A stretch of DNA of 64,000 nt, taken from positions 1,741,001 through 1,805,000 of the forward strand of contig OX335660.1 of NCBI GenBank assembly GCA_946894095.1, given 5' to 3'. This stretch comes from Incurvaria masculella (taxonomy: Eukaryota > Arthropoda > Insecta > Lepidoptera > Incurvariidae). Below the pieces are notes generated by a model. That model was given only the letters and a program-made list of their open reading frames with translations, did no database searches and was not told the DNA's origin. Below are positions 41,391-52,113 of the stretch, piece after piece. Every line of letters starts with the position of its first letter. The stretch's first letter is position 1. The position numbers and the translations under genes were made by a program.

Positions 41391-41797
41391 GATCGGAGCG
41401 ATACCAACGGGGCTCGACCAAAGCTAGGGTAAACCGTCCAGTGAATGAACGGCTAAGGGTTTTTCCCACTTTAAAAATATCTTTCTTTTCCGTTTCTATT
41501 TTATATTCTTCCCTTCTTTTTCGTTTTTCTCTAGGTCTTGTTTTTTTAAATTTTCTTGTTTTATATGAGATTGTGGTCATCTAAAAAGAGTAACGCTGTA
41601 ATACAGTTTGTATGTAGACAAAAACGTCGTTGACACCGCCGTCCGATATCCGATCTACCTATGAACCAAGAAGCGGGAAATTTATTTCCATTGCCTGGAG
41701 GCATACTCTTGGATAAACCACGAAGGGTGGTTCACTGTTACCGACTGCGGAAAATGTGCAGAGGATAGTTATCGACTCCAAGTGTTTTTTGTAGTTT

Positions 41798-42115
41798 TTA
41801 GGTCCTTAAATTGTTCCTGTAGTAATTAAGCAAATAACGCAAATAACGCAAAGCACTTTCTTCCATCAAGAATTCATCTAATTCAACAAACAATTTCCTC
41901 ATTCCTTTTTTAGTGAAGGCAGCTCTAGCTTTTGATATAATTTCAGCATTTCTTCGGGGGTCTTGTTCATACTTTCGAGACGTCTTTTGAAGAACAGTGA
42001 AAGCCACTTTTCCCTAGGTCGGTTGTTTTTAAATTTAGTTTCTCGATAATTGCTATTCAAAAAGTTTACATCAGTATCATATGAACATATCATCTGGGTG
42101 TATAGGAAAGCCTAG
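41798..42115 (-). pseudogene. Tc5/pogo-like transposase N-terminal fragment
   Basis: Two minus-strand frames join to read N-N-R-P-R-E-K-W-L-S-L-F-F-K-R, R-K-Y-E-Q-D-P-R-R-N-A-E and F-V-E-L-D-E-F-L. This resembles the CENP-B-type DNA-binding domain and linker of Tc5/pogo transposases. A related short piece (F-K-K-T-R-P-R-E-K) is at 41520-41560. No DDE core was found. Confidence 0.45.
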
Positions 42116-42229
42116 TTTTGCTTCATTAAAAATCAATTTTGAAAGTTCTGCTTCTTCTTCTTGCAAGTTTATTGTGTGTGCATATTTTGGTATAATATTT
42201 CTTTGTTTTATTTAATGTGCTTTCACCCT

Positions 42230-42490
42230 TTCTGTCATAACCGGGAGGATGCACTGGTCATATATTTTGGTCTTTAAATTTTGCGGAAGGTCAGACTTCA
42301 GAGCAAATTTAAGCTCTCCGAAGGCAGCCCAACCCTTGTCTACCAAGCCGCAGAATATGGCCAAGATAAACATACTCTCAACCTGTACGATCACTGCTCC
42401 GTCGTTAGCGATTTGTTCTCCCGTTTTGTCCCGGTTCATTTTCAAACCTACCTTTATCGATGCTTTGTAAACGTCTTGCAGCATGGTCTG
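42230..42490 (-). mobile_element. RTE-type LINE fragment, minus orientation
   Basis: The minus strand encodes L-Q-D-V-Y-K-A-S-x-K-V-G-L-K-M-N, G-W-A-A-F-G-E-L-K-F and L-P-Q-N-L-K-T-K-I-Y-D-Q-C-I-L-P-V-M-T, which are RTE reverse transcriptase thumb-region motifs. The catalytic motif is lost. Confidence 0.7.
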
Positions 42491-42529
42491 AAGCTAAACT
42501 CGGAAATTCGACAGAAGACCAATGTCATC

Positions 42530-42790
42530 GGCGAAGCGAAGACGACTAGCCGGGTGGCTAAGCTCAATTAGCAGTGGGCTGGCCACGTCAGCCGAAGAGA
42601 CGACGACCATTGGAGTAAACCTGTCCTACACTAGCGGCCGTGGACAGGAAAACGGAGTGTGGGAAGACCACCCGCCAGGTGGGACGACGACATCCAAGTG
42701 CGTGGGCGGAAAGCTGTGGTTCCGTACCGCTGAGGGCCGGGAGGCCTGAAGAAAAATTGGCGTAAAAGAGGCGTATGTCCAGCAGTGGAC
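42530..42790 (+). mobile_element. RTE-type LINE 3' end, plus orientation
   Basis: The plus strand encodes W-A-G-H-V-S-R-R-D-D, G-K-R-S-V-G-R-P-P-A-R-W-D-D-D and G-V-C-P-A-V-D in broken frames, which is the conserved RTE C-terminus. It is inverted relative to the piece at 42230-42490. Confidence 0.7.
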
Positions 42791-42890
42791 GTAAACACGC
42801 TGACTAACTGACTGACACCCATTCTATTGACATTTTATAGATTCTGAATAAATCATTACATAAGACCAAAAATTAAGAAACATCGGTCAA

Positions 42891-43050
42891 CCCTGATTAA
42901 AAATATTGATTGAAAAGTATTCAAAAGAATTGAACCTATGCAACTGTATATCTATATTGTATGTATATAATAATATAGATATACAGTTTGCATTAGTTGA
43001 ATTTTTTTCAATTCATTTGAATACTTTTCAATAAATATTTTTACTCAGGG
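42891..43050. mobile_element. 160-bp MITE
   Basis: Termini CCCTGATTAAAAATATTGAT and its mirror (AATATTTTTACTCAGGG) are imperfect inverted repeats of about 45 bp around a TATATCTATATTG / AATATAGATATA core. Half of a second copy is at 41061-41169. Confidence 0.65.
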
Positions 43051-43611
43051 AATACAGAAACACTTACATAAATCAAAATAAATTGGCAACTAATAGAACA
43101 ATCACAACTGCTATATCGTCTAACTGTTTAAATTGAGGACATTGTCAAAAATTATCACTGATTATCAAAAAAAAAAAAATCGATCGATTAATTGTTATTT
43201 TCATATAAAAAAGTGCTTATTAATGGCTCATAGTGTGGATTTTTTAAAAACTATCTCATGGTAAACACGATAACTTTAAAACAATCTATTTTTACCCTAA
43301 TTATTTTTTTTAATCTCCTAATCAGAATTATAGGAACTCTAGGAATAAAAATGGTAGCTTAATATTATTCCTTCTATAATTACAATTAATTTATTTCGGT
43401 TGGTCGCTAGAGAGATGTCTCGTCTTTTAGGCAGCCATATATTAAGTTTATTTCTAAATACAGCTTCAAGGTAGCTCATACTATAGCACGCTGAATATCG
43501 GTAATACAGTCTCGTGGGAAAAATCAAACCAACTTAAAATTTGAATTGTATCTCCATATATATTTTTTTATTTGTACAATTCATGTTTGACGTAAGCGTT
43601 TAAGGCATATA
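43051..43611. other. AT-rich non-coding stretch
   Basis: Nothing recognised. Confidence 0.4.
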
Positions 43612-43800
43612 CTTTTTTTTTATGTGACTGGACATGGATGGCTAATACCACACCTTCTGTCATGGTATTAGCCCAACACACCACATGGGAACTAGGTGCC
43701 ATGCCAGGACCTTCCTTATATTGCACGGCTACATTGAACTGGATGGAAAACACGGACAATTTTCATTGCCGCTTCGACCATCGTTCATCCAATGCGATTT
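43612..43800 (-). mobile_element. SINE tail/body, 5'-truncated, minus orientation
   Basis: A poly-T start and the ATGGCTAATACCAC body are nearly identical to 20286-20470, so it is a young copy. Homology stops at 43800 before either head type. Confidence 0.75.
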
Positions 43801-43912
43801 GGTTTTATCGAACTTTTCCCCTTGCTTAAGACTGTTTGTAATAACGAAATACCAGTTATTGATACACGTTGACAGCTATTCATGTTTTAACATAATTTCT
43901 ACTTTACGCCGA

Positions 43913-44402
43913 CACTGAAAAAAAAGTTTTTTTCCACCCCGAATACAAAATATTTTTATCCGAGTTTTTTAATATCCAGTATATGTTTCTTTATATAAAA
44001 AACTGGTATTTTTCGCCTGAAAATACCTAAGTTTTTTCTATAGCTAAAACCTAATGCTGCGTTACCATAGCAATCGCAGCGGTGACGTCATTAATTCTCT
44101 GCTTTCCCATGTTTGTTTACATCCTCGACAAGTCTGGTTGATTTATAATTTATAGAACAATTACATAACTATATCCAATAATTCAATTATAAATTTAATT
44201 ATTAATTCAGTATTTAATTACTAATTTATTAATTATAATACAAAAGATCCGTAGGATTATAAACACATCACTTGCATCTGTGTCAATTGAGTGAGGTTAA
44301 GTCAGCCATATTGTTATTCTGGTATTTTGCTGAGGAAAAACCCGAGTTTTCTAATAATCAGTATACGTATGAGCGTGGGAAAAAAACTTTGTTATTGCAG
44401 TG
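43913..44402. mobile_element. 490-bp TIR element with CACTG termini
   Basis: CACTGAAAAAAAAGTTTTTTTCC at the left is mirrored by GGAAAAAAACTTTGTTATTG ending CAGTG at the right. Inner CCGAGTTTT words near both ends also mirror. No ORF. Confidence 0.55.
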
Positions 44403-44959
44403 ATTTTATAATTTGCGCATTGAAAAAAAATATTCAAACATGGCTAATGACATGAGAGACAATAAAAAATACTTAATTTGTGTTACTTCCACTTCCAAAC
44501 GTAGGATCTTATTTTGGATTCCTACAGAAAACGATATGGAAATCCATCTGAAAACGGCATGTGGAAATCCATGTGGGAATCCAGGCTGGTTTCCCATACG
44601 GATTTTTTTGATAGGGCGGTCACTTAATCACAGCACCTTAGACCGTGTTATACTGCGGAATTTCATAAAGGGTCTAGATTATGAGTATCTCTGTAATTTA
44701 TGTAAATGATCCAGTCTGTCTACCCCTTTTTTTTGAGCGTACACATAGATCCATCAACGCCAATGCCTTGCTCAGGATTTTTTTGAAAGCAAGGCAGTTC
44801 AAAAAATTGCTAATTTTCTTACATGACTGTTGAATATAAATGTCATGTTGTTTTTAAGGGGAATGCGCCAATCAATCGAGTTATGAGACTAGGGATAGGC
44901 GGTATTGAATAAAATATCGATACTTTGGTGTGGAAGTGAAAAAGACATAGTATGGATGC
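44403..44959. other. Non-coding stretch
   Basis: A 98-codon plus frame at 44413-44709 is weakly coding-like (K-Y-L-I-C-V-T-S-T-S-K) but unrecognised. Nothing else was seen. Confidence 0.35.
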
Positions 44960-45856
44960 TAGAGTGGTCCAAAAAAAAATAAAAAAGTGTGTGTGTATTA
45001 ATGTACCTAAAAATTAAATAGTTAACTCTAGTAATTCATCTAATATTACAAGTTTTATGTTAAATAATTGGAGTTAACTAAACTTAGAGTTGAATATGTT
45101 TATTTAGATTTTCACTGTTGTTCGACATAATGCTTAATGTTTACGGATATACAGTGTTAAAAAGGCTCACTTCTTTTCGACGTTGACTTCTGACTGGACG
45201 ACGCGTCGGAGGTCCTCGAGGTCGCGCCGCGATCCTGATGATGTCCGCAACGTGGTGGACGAAACGTCGAAAAGAAGTGAGCCTTTTTAACACTGTATAT
45301 CCGTAAACATTAAGCATTACTTAGAGTTGAACTTTCAATTACATTTTTATAAATTTTCTGAGATCTAAAATATTTTTTTCTAAGTCACTACTAAATAATA
45401 TTATCTCAATTAGAATTAAAAAATGAGTACAATAAAAAACATTGGTTCAGATTAGTTTTTTTGAAAAATTTTACAATTTCAAAATATTGAATCAAAATCA
45501 ATGAAATTCATTTTAGCGAAAAGGGCGACGCATTAAACAGTGCCTAGGGCGATAGTAAGCCTAAATTCGCCGCTGGCGTGACGGGCTAGCGTAACGGGAA
45601 AAGTGTGACGATTTTTTTTAACATTGCTTTAAAATTTCTCCCATACGGCGATAATGAAGTTTCACTTCAAAAAGTCTTTTGGCTATCATCTTAAAACCTT
45701 CTTTTAGGTGAAAAAAAATCCCTCTAAAGCGCAGCTTGATATCTCAATTCTTCACTAAGCTCAATGAATTATTATTTTCCCATTTGAATAACACGTAAAA
45801 AAATGTTTATCCGGTAAAACTACGGAAAAAAAATGTTTTTTTTGGACCACACTCTA
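44960..45856. mobile_element. 900-bp TIR element carrying a long palindrome
   Basis: TA-GAGTGGTCCAAAAAAAA at the left and TTTTTTTTGGACCACACTC-TA at the right form inverted termini with a TA target. It has no transposase ORF and encloses the hammerhead-like palindrome at 45128-45319. Confidence 0.55.
45128..45319 (+). ncRNA. Hammerhead-ribozyme-like palindrome
   Basis: Arms 45128-45183 and 45264-45319 are a perfect 56-bp inverted repeat. The 80-base loop holds CTGATGA (45235-45241), a GTCC...GGAC stem (45243-45246 / 45257-45260) and GAAA (45261-45264), in the order of a hammerhead core. The last A of GAAA pairs with T45183, so the long arm forms stem III and the scissile position would follow T45184 (GUU rather than the usual GUC). 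Stem I pairs poorly, which is the weak point. Hammerheads are known in Penelope-like elements and retrozymes. Confidence 0.45.
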
Positions 45857-46097
45857 ATGTATGCATGTAAACATGTTGTTCCTTGAACAGCTTGGCTGAT
45901 TGGAGCGCGATCAGCGGCATTCCAAAGTATTTAGTTTCCTTTAAATCTCGTGACAACGCGAACTAATTCAGCTCAGTAGATTTTTAGAAACTTAAAAAAA
46001 AAATGTTTTTCTTAATTACCCGCGTTTGTATCGATATTGAGTATCGAGCATCGTCCGTCCCTAGAAGTTGGTCTATATATGGAGTTTGTAGTGATCC
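45857..46097. other. Short spacer
   Basis: No feature before the LINE; the 5' truncation point of the Jockey element is near 46098. Confidence 0.4.
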
Positions 46098-48254
46098 TGT
46101 TGACACGCCGAGGCCCACGGCTACATAGTGTCGGGACCCGACACTCCGACGCGCATCCCGGATGACCCGCTGCACAGCGCGGATGTCCTGGACGTCGTCG
46201 TGCACCGTGGCCTCAGACAGCCATTCACCCAGGAAGTGCTGTACGACCTCGAGTCTGACCACCTGCCAGTACTTCTCGTCCTGTCGGAATCGCCAACCAC
46301 AGTTGCGCCGCCCACGCCTCGCCGCCGCACAGATTGGGAGCTGTACGCGCGGCACCTGAAGGCGTCCACACCTTGCCGTCCCGTCTCCACTGCAGAGGAG
46401 GTGGAAGAGTTTACAGCCGAACTGGTGACCAGCATCCGGAACGCCATGGACGCTTCATCGCGAGAGGCGCGGGTGCGAGGGAGACTTGATCCTCTTCCCG
46501 CCCGCATCCAGAACCAACTCCGCGAAAAACGGCGTCTCCGGAGGCTGTGGCAGACGACTCGCTGCCCAACCATCAAGGCTGAACTCAACGCTGCCTCAAC
46601 ACGGGTCACGGACTCGTTGCGAGACCGCCTCTGCAGACAGCTCTCCACGAAGCCGTCACCCGTGAACCCACTGCTGGACAGGGACGGCAAACCAAGATTT
46701 CGAGCAGCAGACCGCGCCGACATCTTTGCCGAATGCCTAGAGAAGCAGTTCCGGCCAAATCCAACCACCGAGACCGCCGCCGTCGAGGACCTAGAGAGAC
46801 AAGTGCGAGAGTACTTCGTGACGCCACTGGCGCCGACCGAGAACCCGCTCTTCTTCACCCCGGCCCAGGTGCGCAGCAAGATGCGCGTCCTGAACCCCAA
46901 GAAAGCCCCGGGCGCCGACACCATCCCGAACGCCGCACTGCGCCATATGCCACGAGTGGCAGTAGTGGCCGTGACGCGGCTGTTCAACGGGATACTGCGC
47001 TCGGGCCACTTCCCGGATCAGTGGAAGATCGGACGCATCATCATGCTGCCAAAGCCGGGGAAGAACGTTCTCAAGCCGGAGAGCTACCGGCCCATCACAC
47101 TACTCTCCACCCTCTCGAAGGTCTTCGAAAAGCTCCTCCTGGGCATCCTGCTCCCGCACATCAAGCCCCGGAACGAGCAGTTTGGATTTCGGCCGGAACA
47201 TTCCACGACTCTCCAGCTCACCAGAGTACTGCACCACATGACGGTGGCTTCCAACCGGAAGGAATACACATGCGCAGTACTCCTGGACATGGAGAAGGCG
47301 TTCGACAGAGTTTGGCACGACGGTCTGCTGTTCAAGCTCATTAACTCCTCCACACCACGCAGAGTGATCCACGTCGTAGCCTCCTTCCTTCGGGACCGAC
47401 GCTTCCGTGTCGCCGTCGAGGACGCGACATCGCGTGAACACCCGATCGCGGCTGGCGTCCCGCAAGGAAGCTGCCTGTCACCAGCCTGCTACTCCCTCTA
47501 CACCGACGACATCCCCGTGGAGTCAGGCGCGATGCTCGGCCTGTTTGCCGACGACGCTGCCTACTTCGCGACCTCCATGAACAAGCGTCACGCAGCCAAG
47601 AAGATCCAGCGCTCCCTGGATCAGCTGCCCGAATGGCTGGCATGCTGGCGCTTGACGGCTAACGTCGGGAAGACGCAGGCCATGGTGACTGGCTACGGCG
47701 TGAATCCACCGCCACTACGGCTGAACGGGGAAGCGGTCGCTTGGTCCCCCCAGGTGAAATACCTGGGCGTCACCTTCGACCGCGGCCTCACACTCAAGAC
47801 TCACTGCAGGGACGCGGTCAACCAGACCCGAATCGCGCGGGCGCGACTCCGTCCAGTGCTCTCTTCGAAGCTTCCCCTGCGCACCAAGCTGGGGATATAC
47901 AAGACTTACTTGAGGTCCCGCCTCACGTATGCAGCGCCGGCGTGGTACGCGCTGGTTCCGGAGACGCGACGCAAGACCGTCCGCGCCCAGCAGAACCTGG
48001 CGCTCCGTACCATCGTTGGCGCACCCCGCTACGTGAGGAACGCAACGATAGCGAGGGACCTCAAAGCGAAGATTGAGCCACTGGACGACTTCATCGGCCG
48101 TCTGGCGACGGCGATGTTCAAGCGTGTCGACGCGTCTCAGTTCCCGCACATTCGGGAACTGACTCCGCTCCACGCCCGACCGCCAGATGGCAGAAAGAAG
48201 TACCCGCGCGACCTCGTCGTGGAAGACGAAAAACCCGTAGAAGACCTGCAGTGA
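46098..48254 (+). mobile_element. Jockey-like LINE, 5'-truncated, with intact 708-codon RT frame
   Basis: The open frame enters in the last part of an APE endonuclease (S-D-H-L-P-V near residue 45). It contains the full reverse transcriptase: K-A-P-G-A-D, S-Y-R-P-I-T-L-L-S, F-G-F-R-P-E-H-S-T, L-L-D-M-E-K-A-F-D, G-V-P-Q-G-S-C-L-S-P and the catalytic F-A-D-D-A-A, then the W-x-W-x-N-like and C-terminal parts to a TGA at 48252. ORF1 and most of the endonuclease are missing, so it is dead on arrival. The uninterrupted frame and GC-rich codons against AT-rich flanks suggest a recent insertion. Confidence 0.85.
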
Positions 48255-49795
48255 GGAAAGCCAATATAAAATAGACCACCACCTAAAAATGGCCTGAACA
48301 AGGCCACACCATCGACCTGCCTGCAGTAGCAGGCAGCGACATGAGACCACGGCCAAGAGGCAAACACCAAATGCCGTTTCCCCCGCCCGCTGACGCGGGC
48401 GGAAGAAAACAACGATTCAATCTATTGACACAGTGTCGCGGTAGCCGCCGACAAGTGTAGTTGGGTCCCCTGATAGTCAGATGACAATTGAAATCCAAGG
48501 TAAGCTTAGTTTTAAAGCTTTTTGTTGGTAGAGGGGTGGTTCCTAGTACATTAGACTGGTTTTTGTCCTGATTTAACAGTTGTTGAAGAGATAAATGATG
48601 GAAGCGTGATAACACGGTAGCACATTAATAGTATATTACACTACAAGGGTTTCTGCACTGCGCGCCATGATACCCGAGGCGAAGCCGCAGAGTAGGGCTT
48701 TTAAATTTCCGCCCGTGTAGTGTATACTATTTTTCTTTATATCAGGCCGAAAGTACGTTAACTAACAGATCAACTAACGTTGATGACAATGTTTCCTAGT
48801 ATGTTTCCGATGCCTGCCCGACATTTGCGGCACGAGCGAAACGAGTGCTGCTGGTCGGGGGCAGGCATCAAATACATCTGAATAGACAAATGTAATACTA
48901 GTTTTCGAAAAGATATTAATTTCATTATATAAGCTCAAGTTTATTGATATGTTACGGAGAATAAATAAATGCATTATTTTCAATATAGTAATTAAACAAT
49001 AAAATTACCATATTACTTTTTAGAAATGACTAGAAATCTACCAAACATTCATAACAGAAATGAAATATTAACGAAATAATAAGAAAAGCAAAGTTTGAAA
49101 ATTAAAAAAACTGTATCTGCATTTTTTCAAATACTTAAGTCCTGTCCTGTGTTTATTAGAAATACATTATTTCTTGAAAAAAAAGTAAATAAGTATTAAT
49201 TCATTTGTTTATGATCAAAATTTTTTTGTCATACAGACACAAATATTTTTTAATCAATAATAATATTCATTCATGAAATAAATATTTGTTTCTACTAAAC
49301 ATCAATTTTTTAACTTGAATTCATTAATACATAAAAAGACGGATACATTCATAGCAAGCTCATATGAGGTTATACCAGAAACAAAAGTAACAGACAACAA
49401 AGTAAGCGACCACTGACACTTTTGGCCGCCTCGTATCTCGGTGTCAGTGCATTAGTAATTTCTTTCGGCACACCTAAGCAGTGCGCATGCGCGCCTCTAT
49501 CAATGCATAAATGTTAGACTTTCGGCTTCACAATTGATGCCGAATGTACGTACTTTCTTCCTGGCATAAAGAAAACAAATTAGGTTTTCTAAGCTGCTGT
49601 CAGATGTTTGTTACTTTATACGGATTTGAGATTAAGTGCGATGTTACTTGTTAATTCATTTGGAAATGTGGGTGGTATGATAATCATGTTTAGCATCAAA
49701 TCTTTACTTCCGAACCTCTTTATTGAAATTAGATTTCCCAATGAATATTTATTCAGAGCTTCAAAAATAGATTTGAACATTTCTTTTGATAGCTG
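48255..49795. other. LINE 3' flank and gene-free DNA
   Basis: Bases 48255-48420 are probably the LINE 3' UTR (GC-rich, CCCGCCCGCTGACGCGGGCGG hairpin-like). An inverted repeat (GATGCCTGCCCGAC / GTCGGGGGCAGGCATC) forms a hairpin at 48809-48869. The rest is AT-rich. Confidence 0.4.
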
Positions 49796-49920
49796 CACTG
49801 AAAAAACAGTATTTTTCTCCTCAGAATATGTTTATTGATAATCAAAAAAACTTGGTATTGTGATTATATAATACTCGGTGATACTTTGTATTTTGATTAT
49901 CAAAAACTTTTTTTTCAGTG
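49796..49920. mobile_element. 125-bp MITE with CACTGAAAAAA termini
   Basis: CACTGAAAAAACAG at the left and CTTTTTTTTCAGTG at the right are inverted. Inner TTGATAATCAAAAA / TTTTGATTATCAAAAA words also mirror. The termini resemble those of the element at 43913. Confidence 0.55.
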
Positions 49921-50248
49921 TGGTATTTTTCTCACATCATTCTTTGGGCAGAATACGGATAATTTAATAGTATCATTCCTTAAGAAAATATGTCGGAAGT
50001 GATCGTGCTTTCTTAAAGATTGTTATCAGGAGTCAATCTCTTTTTCTTGCGAGCTCTGTCGGCATTTCAGATTTCTTTATTAGCTTGATGAGATAACCAA
50101 TTATTACACCATTGTTTTAACTACATAAAAACCGGGCGTGGTTACGGGCCTGATTATTATTGTTTTTATTTCTCAGTTGCCTAAAATCAGTTCGAAGAAT
50201 TTTTTTATCACTCATGACAACAGTAGCGCAGTACATGTGCTCCTTTTT

Positions 50249-50610
50249 CAGGAAAATTGTGAGTGTGTTACAATGGAACGATCTTTCTAGGGGTGCTTGT
50301 TTTTCAGGAAAATTGTGGGTGTGTTACAATGGAGCAATCATTCTGGGAGTGCTTGTTTTTCAGGAAAATTGTGGGTGTGTTACAATGGAGCAATAATTCT
50401 GGGAGTGCTTGTTTTTCAGGAAAATTATGGGTATCTTACAATGGAGCGATCATTCTAGGGGTGCTTGTTTTTCAGGAAAATTGTGGGTATCTTACAATGG
50501 AGCGATCATTCTAGGGGTGCTTGTTTTTCAGGAAAATTGTGGGTATCTTACAATGGAGCGATCATTCTAGGGGTGCTTGTTTTTCAGGAAAATTGTGGGT
50601 GTGACGCACA
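50249..50610 (+). repeat. 56-bp minisatellite with splice-like borders
   Basis: CAGGAAAAT recurs at 50249, 50305, 50361, 50417, 50473, 50529 and 50585, exactly every 56 bases. Each unit contains a pyrimidine tract plus CAG (CTTGTTTTTCAG) and a GTGGGTGTG or GTGAGTGTG a few bases later. It ends about 120 bases before the first mucin-like unit. Confidence 0.85.
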
Positions 50611-50730
50611 GGCTTTAAGGCGCGCATAACGCACTGTTTAAATTTTCTAGTTTATGTTTATATTTGTTTCATTATTTTCATAAAGCTGGCTCAATTCTAG
50701 CCAGGCTCCAGAACCTGGGGATTAAATCAA

Positions 50731-51319
50731 ATGCTTACACGGTCCGTCTCTTTTCTAGTGGTCCAGGCGAGGCCACAAACACATAAGGTACCAACATATA
50801 ATCATGTGCAAATATCTGCCAAAGATGAGTCCTTCGGGAACTTAACATCCACATCGATGCCGTCTGCAGAGGAAAATAATTCTACTGAAATAGCGTCTAC
50901 TATAAAGGACTTCCACTCTTAAGGAAAAACTACCGAAAAAGACTCGACTTTTGAAAAAACAACTGCTGGAAATAACTCGACCTCTCGAAGAAACAACTAC
51001 CGCAAGTAACTCCACCTTTGAAGAAATAACTACCGGAAAAAATCCGACCATTGTAGAAACAAATACCGGAAAAAACTCAACCTCTGAGGGAACGACTACC
51101 GCATGTAACTGTACCTCTGAAGAAATAACTACCGCAAGTAACTTCACCGTTAAGGAATCTATACCAGCGACTGTTGCGAATGAGATAATAGATAATTCAA
51201 ATATTGAGTTAATTTTTATTTTTGTATTATTCGCCTTATCTGTCTTAATTGTTTTTTCTATATTTTTTATTCTTACACTTAGATGCATAAGATCCAAATG
51301 TGCCAATATTAGTACGTAA
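50731..51319 (+). pseudogene. Mucin-like unit 1
   Basis: TAA at 50920-50922 after K-D-F-H-S, and an extra C near 50985 (CCTCTCGAAG) shifts the frame. The membrane span and tail are intact in the downstream frame. Confidence 0.65.
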
Positions 51320-51422
51320 TCGTGATGTAAAGGATGGAAAGGTTTATATTTGTGTTTGTTTCATTATTTTCATAAAGCTGGCTCAATTCTAGCCAGGCTT
51401 CAGAATCTGGGGATTAAATCAA

Positions 51423-52010
51423 ATGCTTACACAGTCTGTCTCTTTTCTAGTGGTCCAGACGAGGCCACAAACACATAAGGTACCAGCATATAATCGTGTG
51501 CAAATATCTGCCAAAGATGAGTCCTTCGGGAACTTAACATCCACATCGATGCCATTTGCAGAGGAAAATAATTCTACTGAAAGAGCGTCTACTATAAAGG
51601 ACTTCCACTCTGAAGGAAAAACTACCGAAAAAGACTCGACTTTTGAAAAAACAACTGCTGGAAATAACTCGACCTCTGAAGAAACAAATACCGCAAGTAA
51701 CTCCACCTTTGAAGAAATAACTACCGGAAAAAATCCGACCATTGTAGAAACAACTACCGGAAAAAACTCAATCTCTGAGGGAACGACTACCGCATGTAAC
51801 TCTACCTCTGAAGAAATAACTACCGCAAGTAACTTCACCGTTGAGGAATCTATACCAGCGACTCTTGCGAATAAGAAAATAGATAATTCAAATATTGCGT
51901 TAATTTTTATTTTTGTATTATTCGCCTTATCTGTCTCAATAGTTTTTTCTATATTTTTTATTCTTACACTGAGATGCATAAGATCCAAATGTGCCAATAT
52001 TAGTACGTAA
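51423..52010 (+). CDS. Mucin-like membrane glycoprotein, unit 2: the only intact copy
   Basis: This is the one unit with a single uninterrupted frame (195 codons). It has an N-terminal hydrophobic patch (V-S-F-L-V-V), about 70 residues with acidic and N-glycosylation sites, then a Ser/Thr/Glu-rich stalk of about ten short repeats with many N-x-S/T sequons. A 20-residue membrane span near residues 160-180 and the tail L-R-C-I-R-S-K-C-A-N-I-S-T follow. The codon that is TAA in ten other units is GAA here. If the TTTTCTAG at 51446-51453 is a real acceptor, translation would start in an upstream exon and the displayed ATG is not used. The predicted role, by architecture only, is a heavily glycosylated surface protein with the stalk outside the cell. 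Confidence 0.6.
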   Translation: MLTQSVSFLVVQTRPQTHKVPAYNRVQISAKDESFGNLTSTSMPFAEENNSTERASTIKDFHSEGKTTEKDSTFEKTTAGNNSTSEETNTASNSTFEEITTGKNPTIVETTTGKNSISEGTTTACNSTSEEITTASNFTVEESIPATLANKKIDNSNIALIFIFVLFALSVSIVFSIFFILTLRCIRSKCANIST

Positions 52011-52113
52011 TCGTGATGTAAAGGATGGAAAGGTTTATATTTGTGTTTGTTTCATTATTTTCATAAAGCTGGCTCAATTCTAGCCAGGCTTCAGAATCTG
52101 GGGATTAAATCAA

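Larger units (their letters stand above)
41061..42997. repeat. Inverted repeat about 145 bp long, arms 1.65 kb apart
   Basis: The arm at 41061-41206 matches the reverse complement of 42854-42997. It covers a MITE half (ATACAGTTGCATAGGTTCAA...AATCAGGG) plus 37 flanking bases (TTGACCGATGTTTCTTAATT). Between the arms lie a TIL intron remnant, a transposase fragment and RTE pieces. Confidence 0.65.

Noticed and set aside
46121..48356. Several long minus-strand and alternate frames over the LINE
   Set aside because: GC-rich composition lowers stop frequency; the plus-strand reverse transcriptase explains the region.
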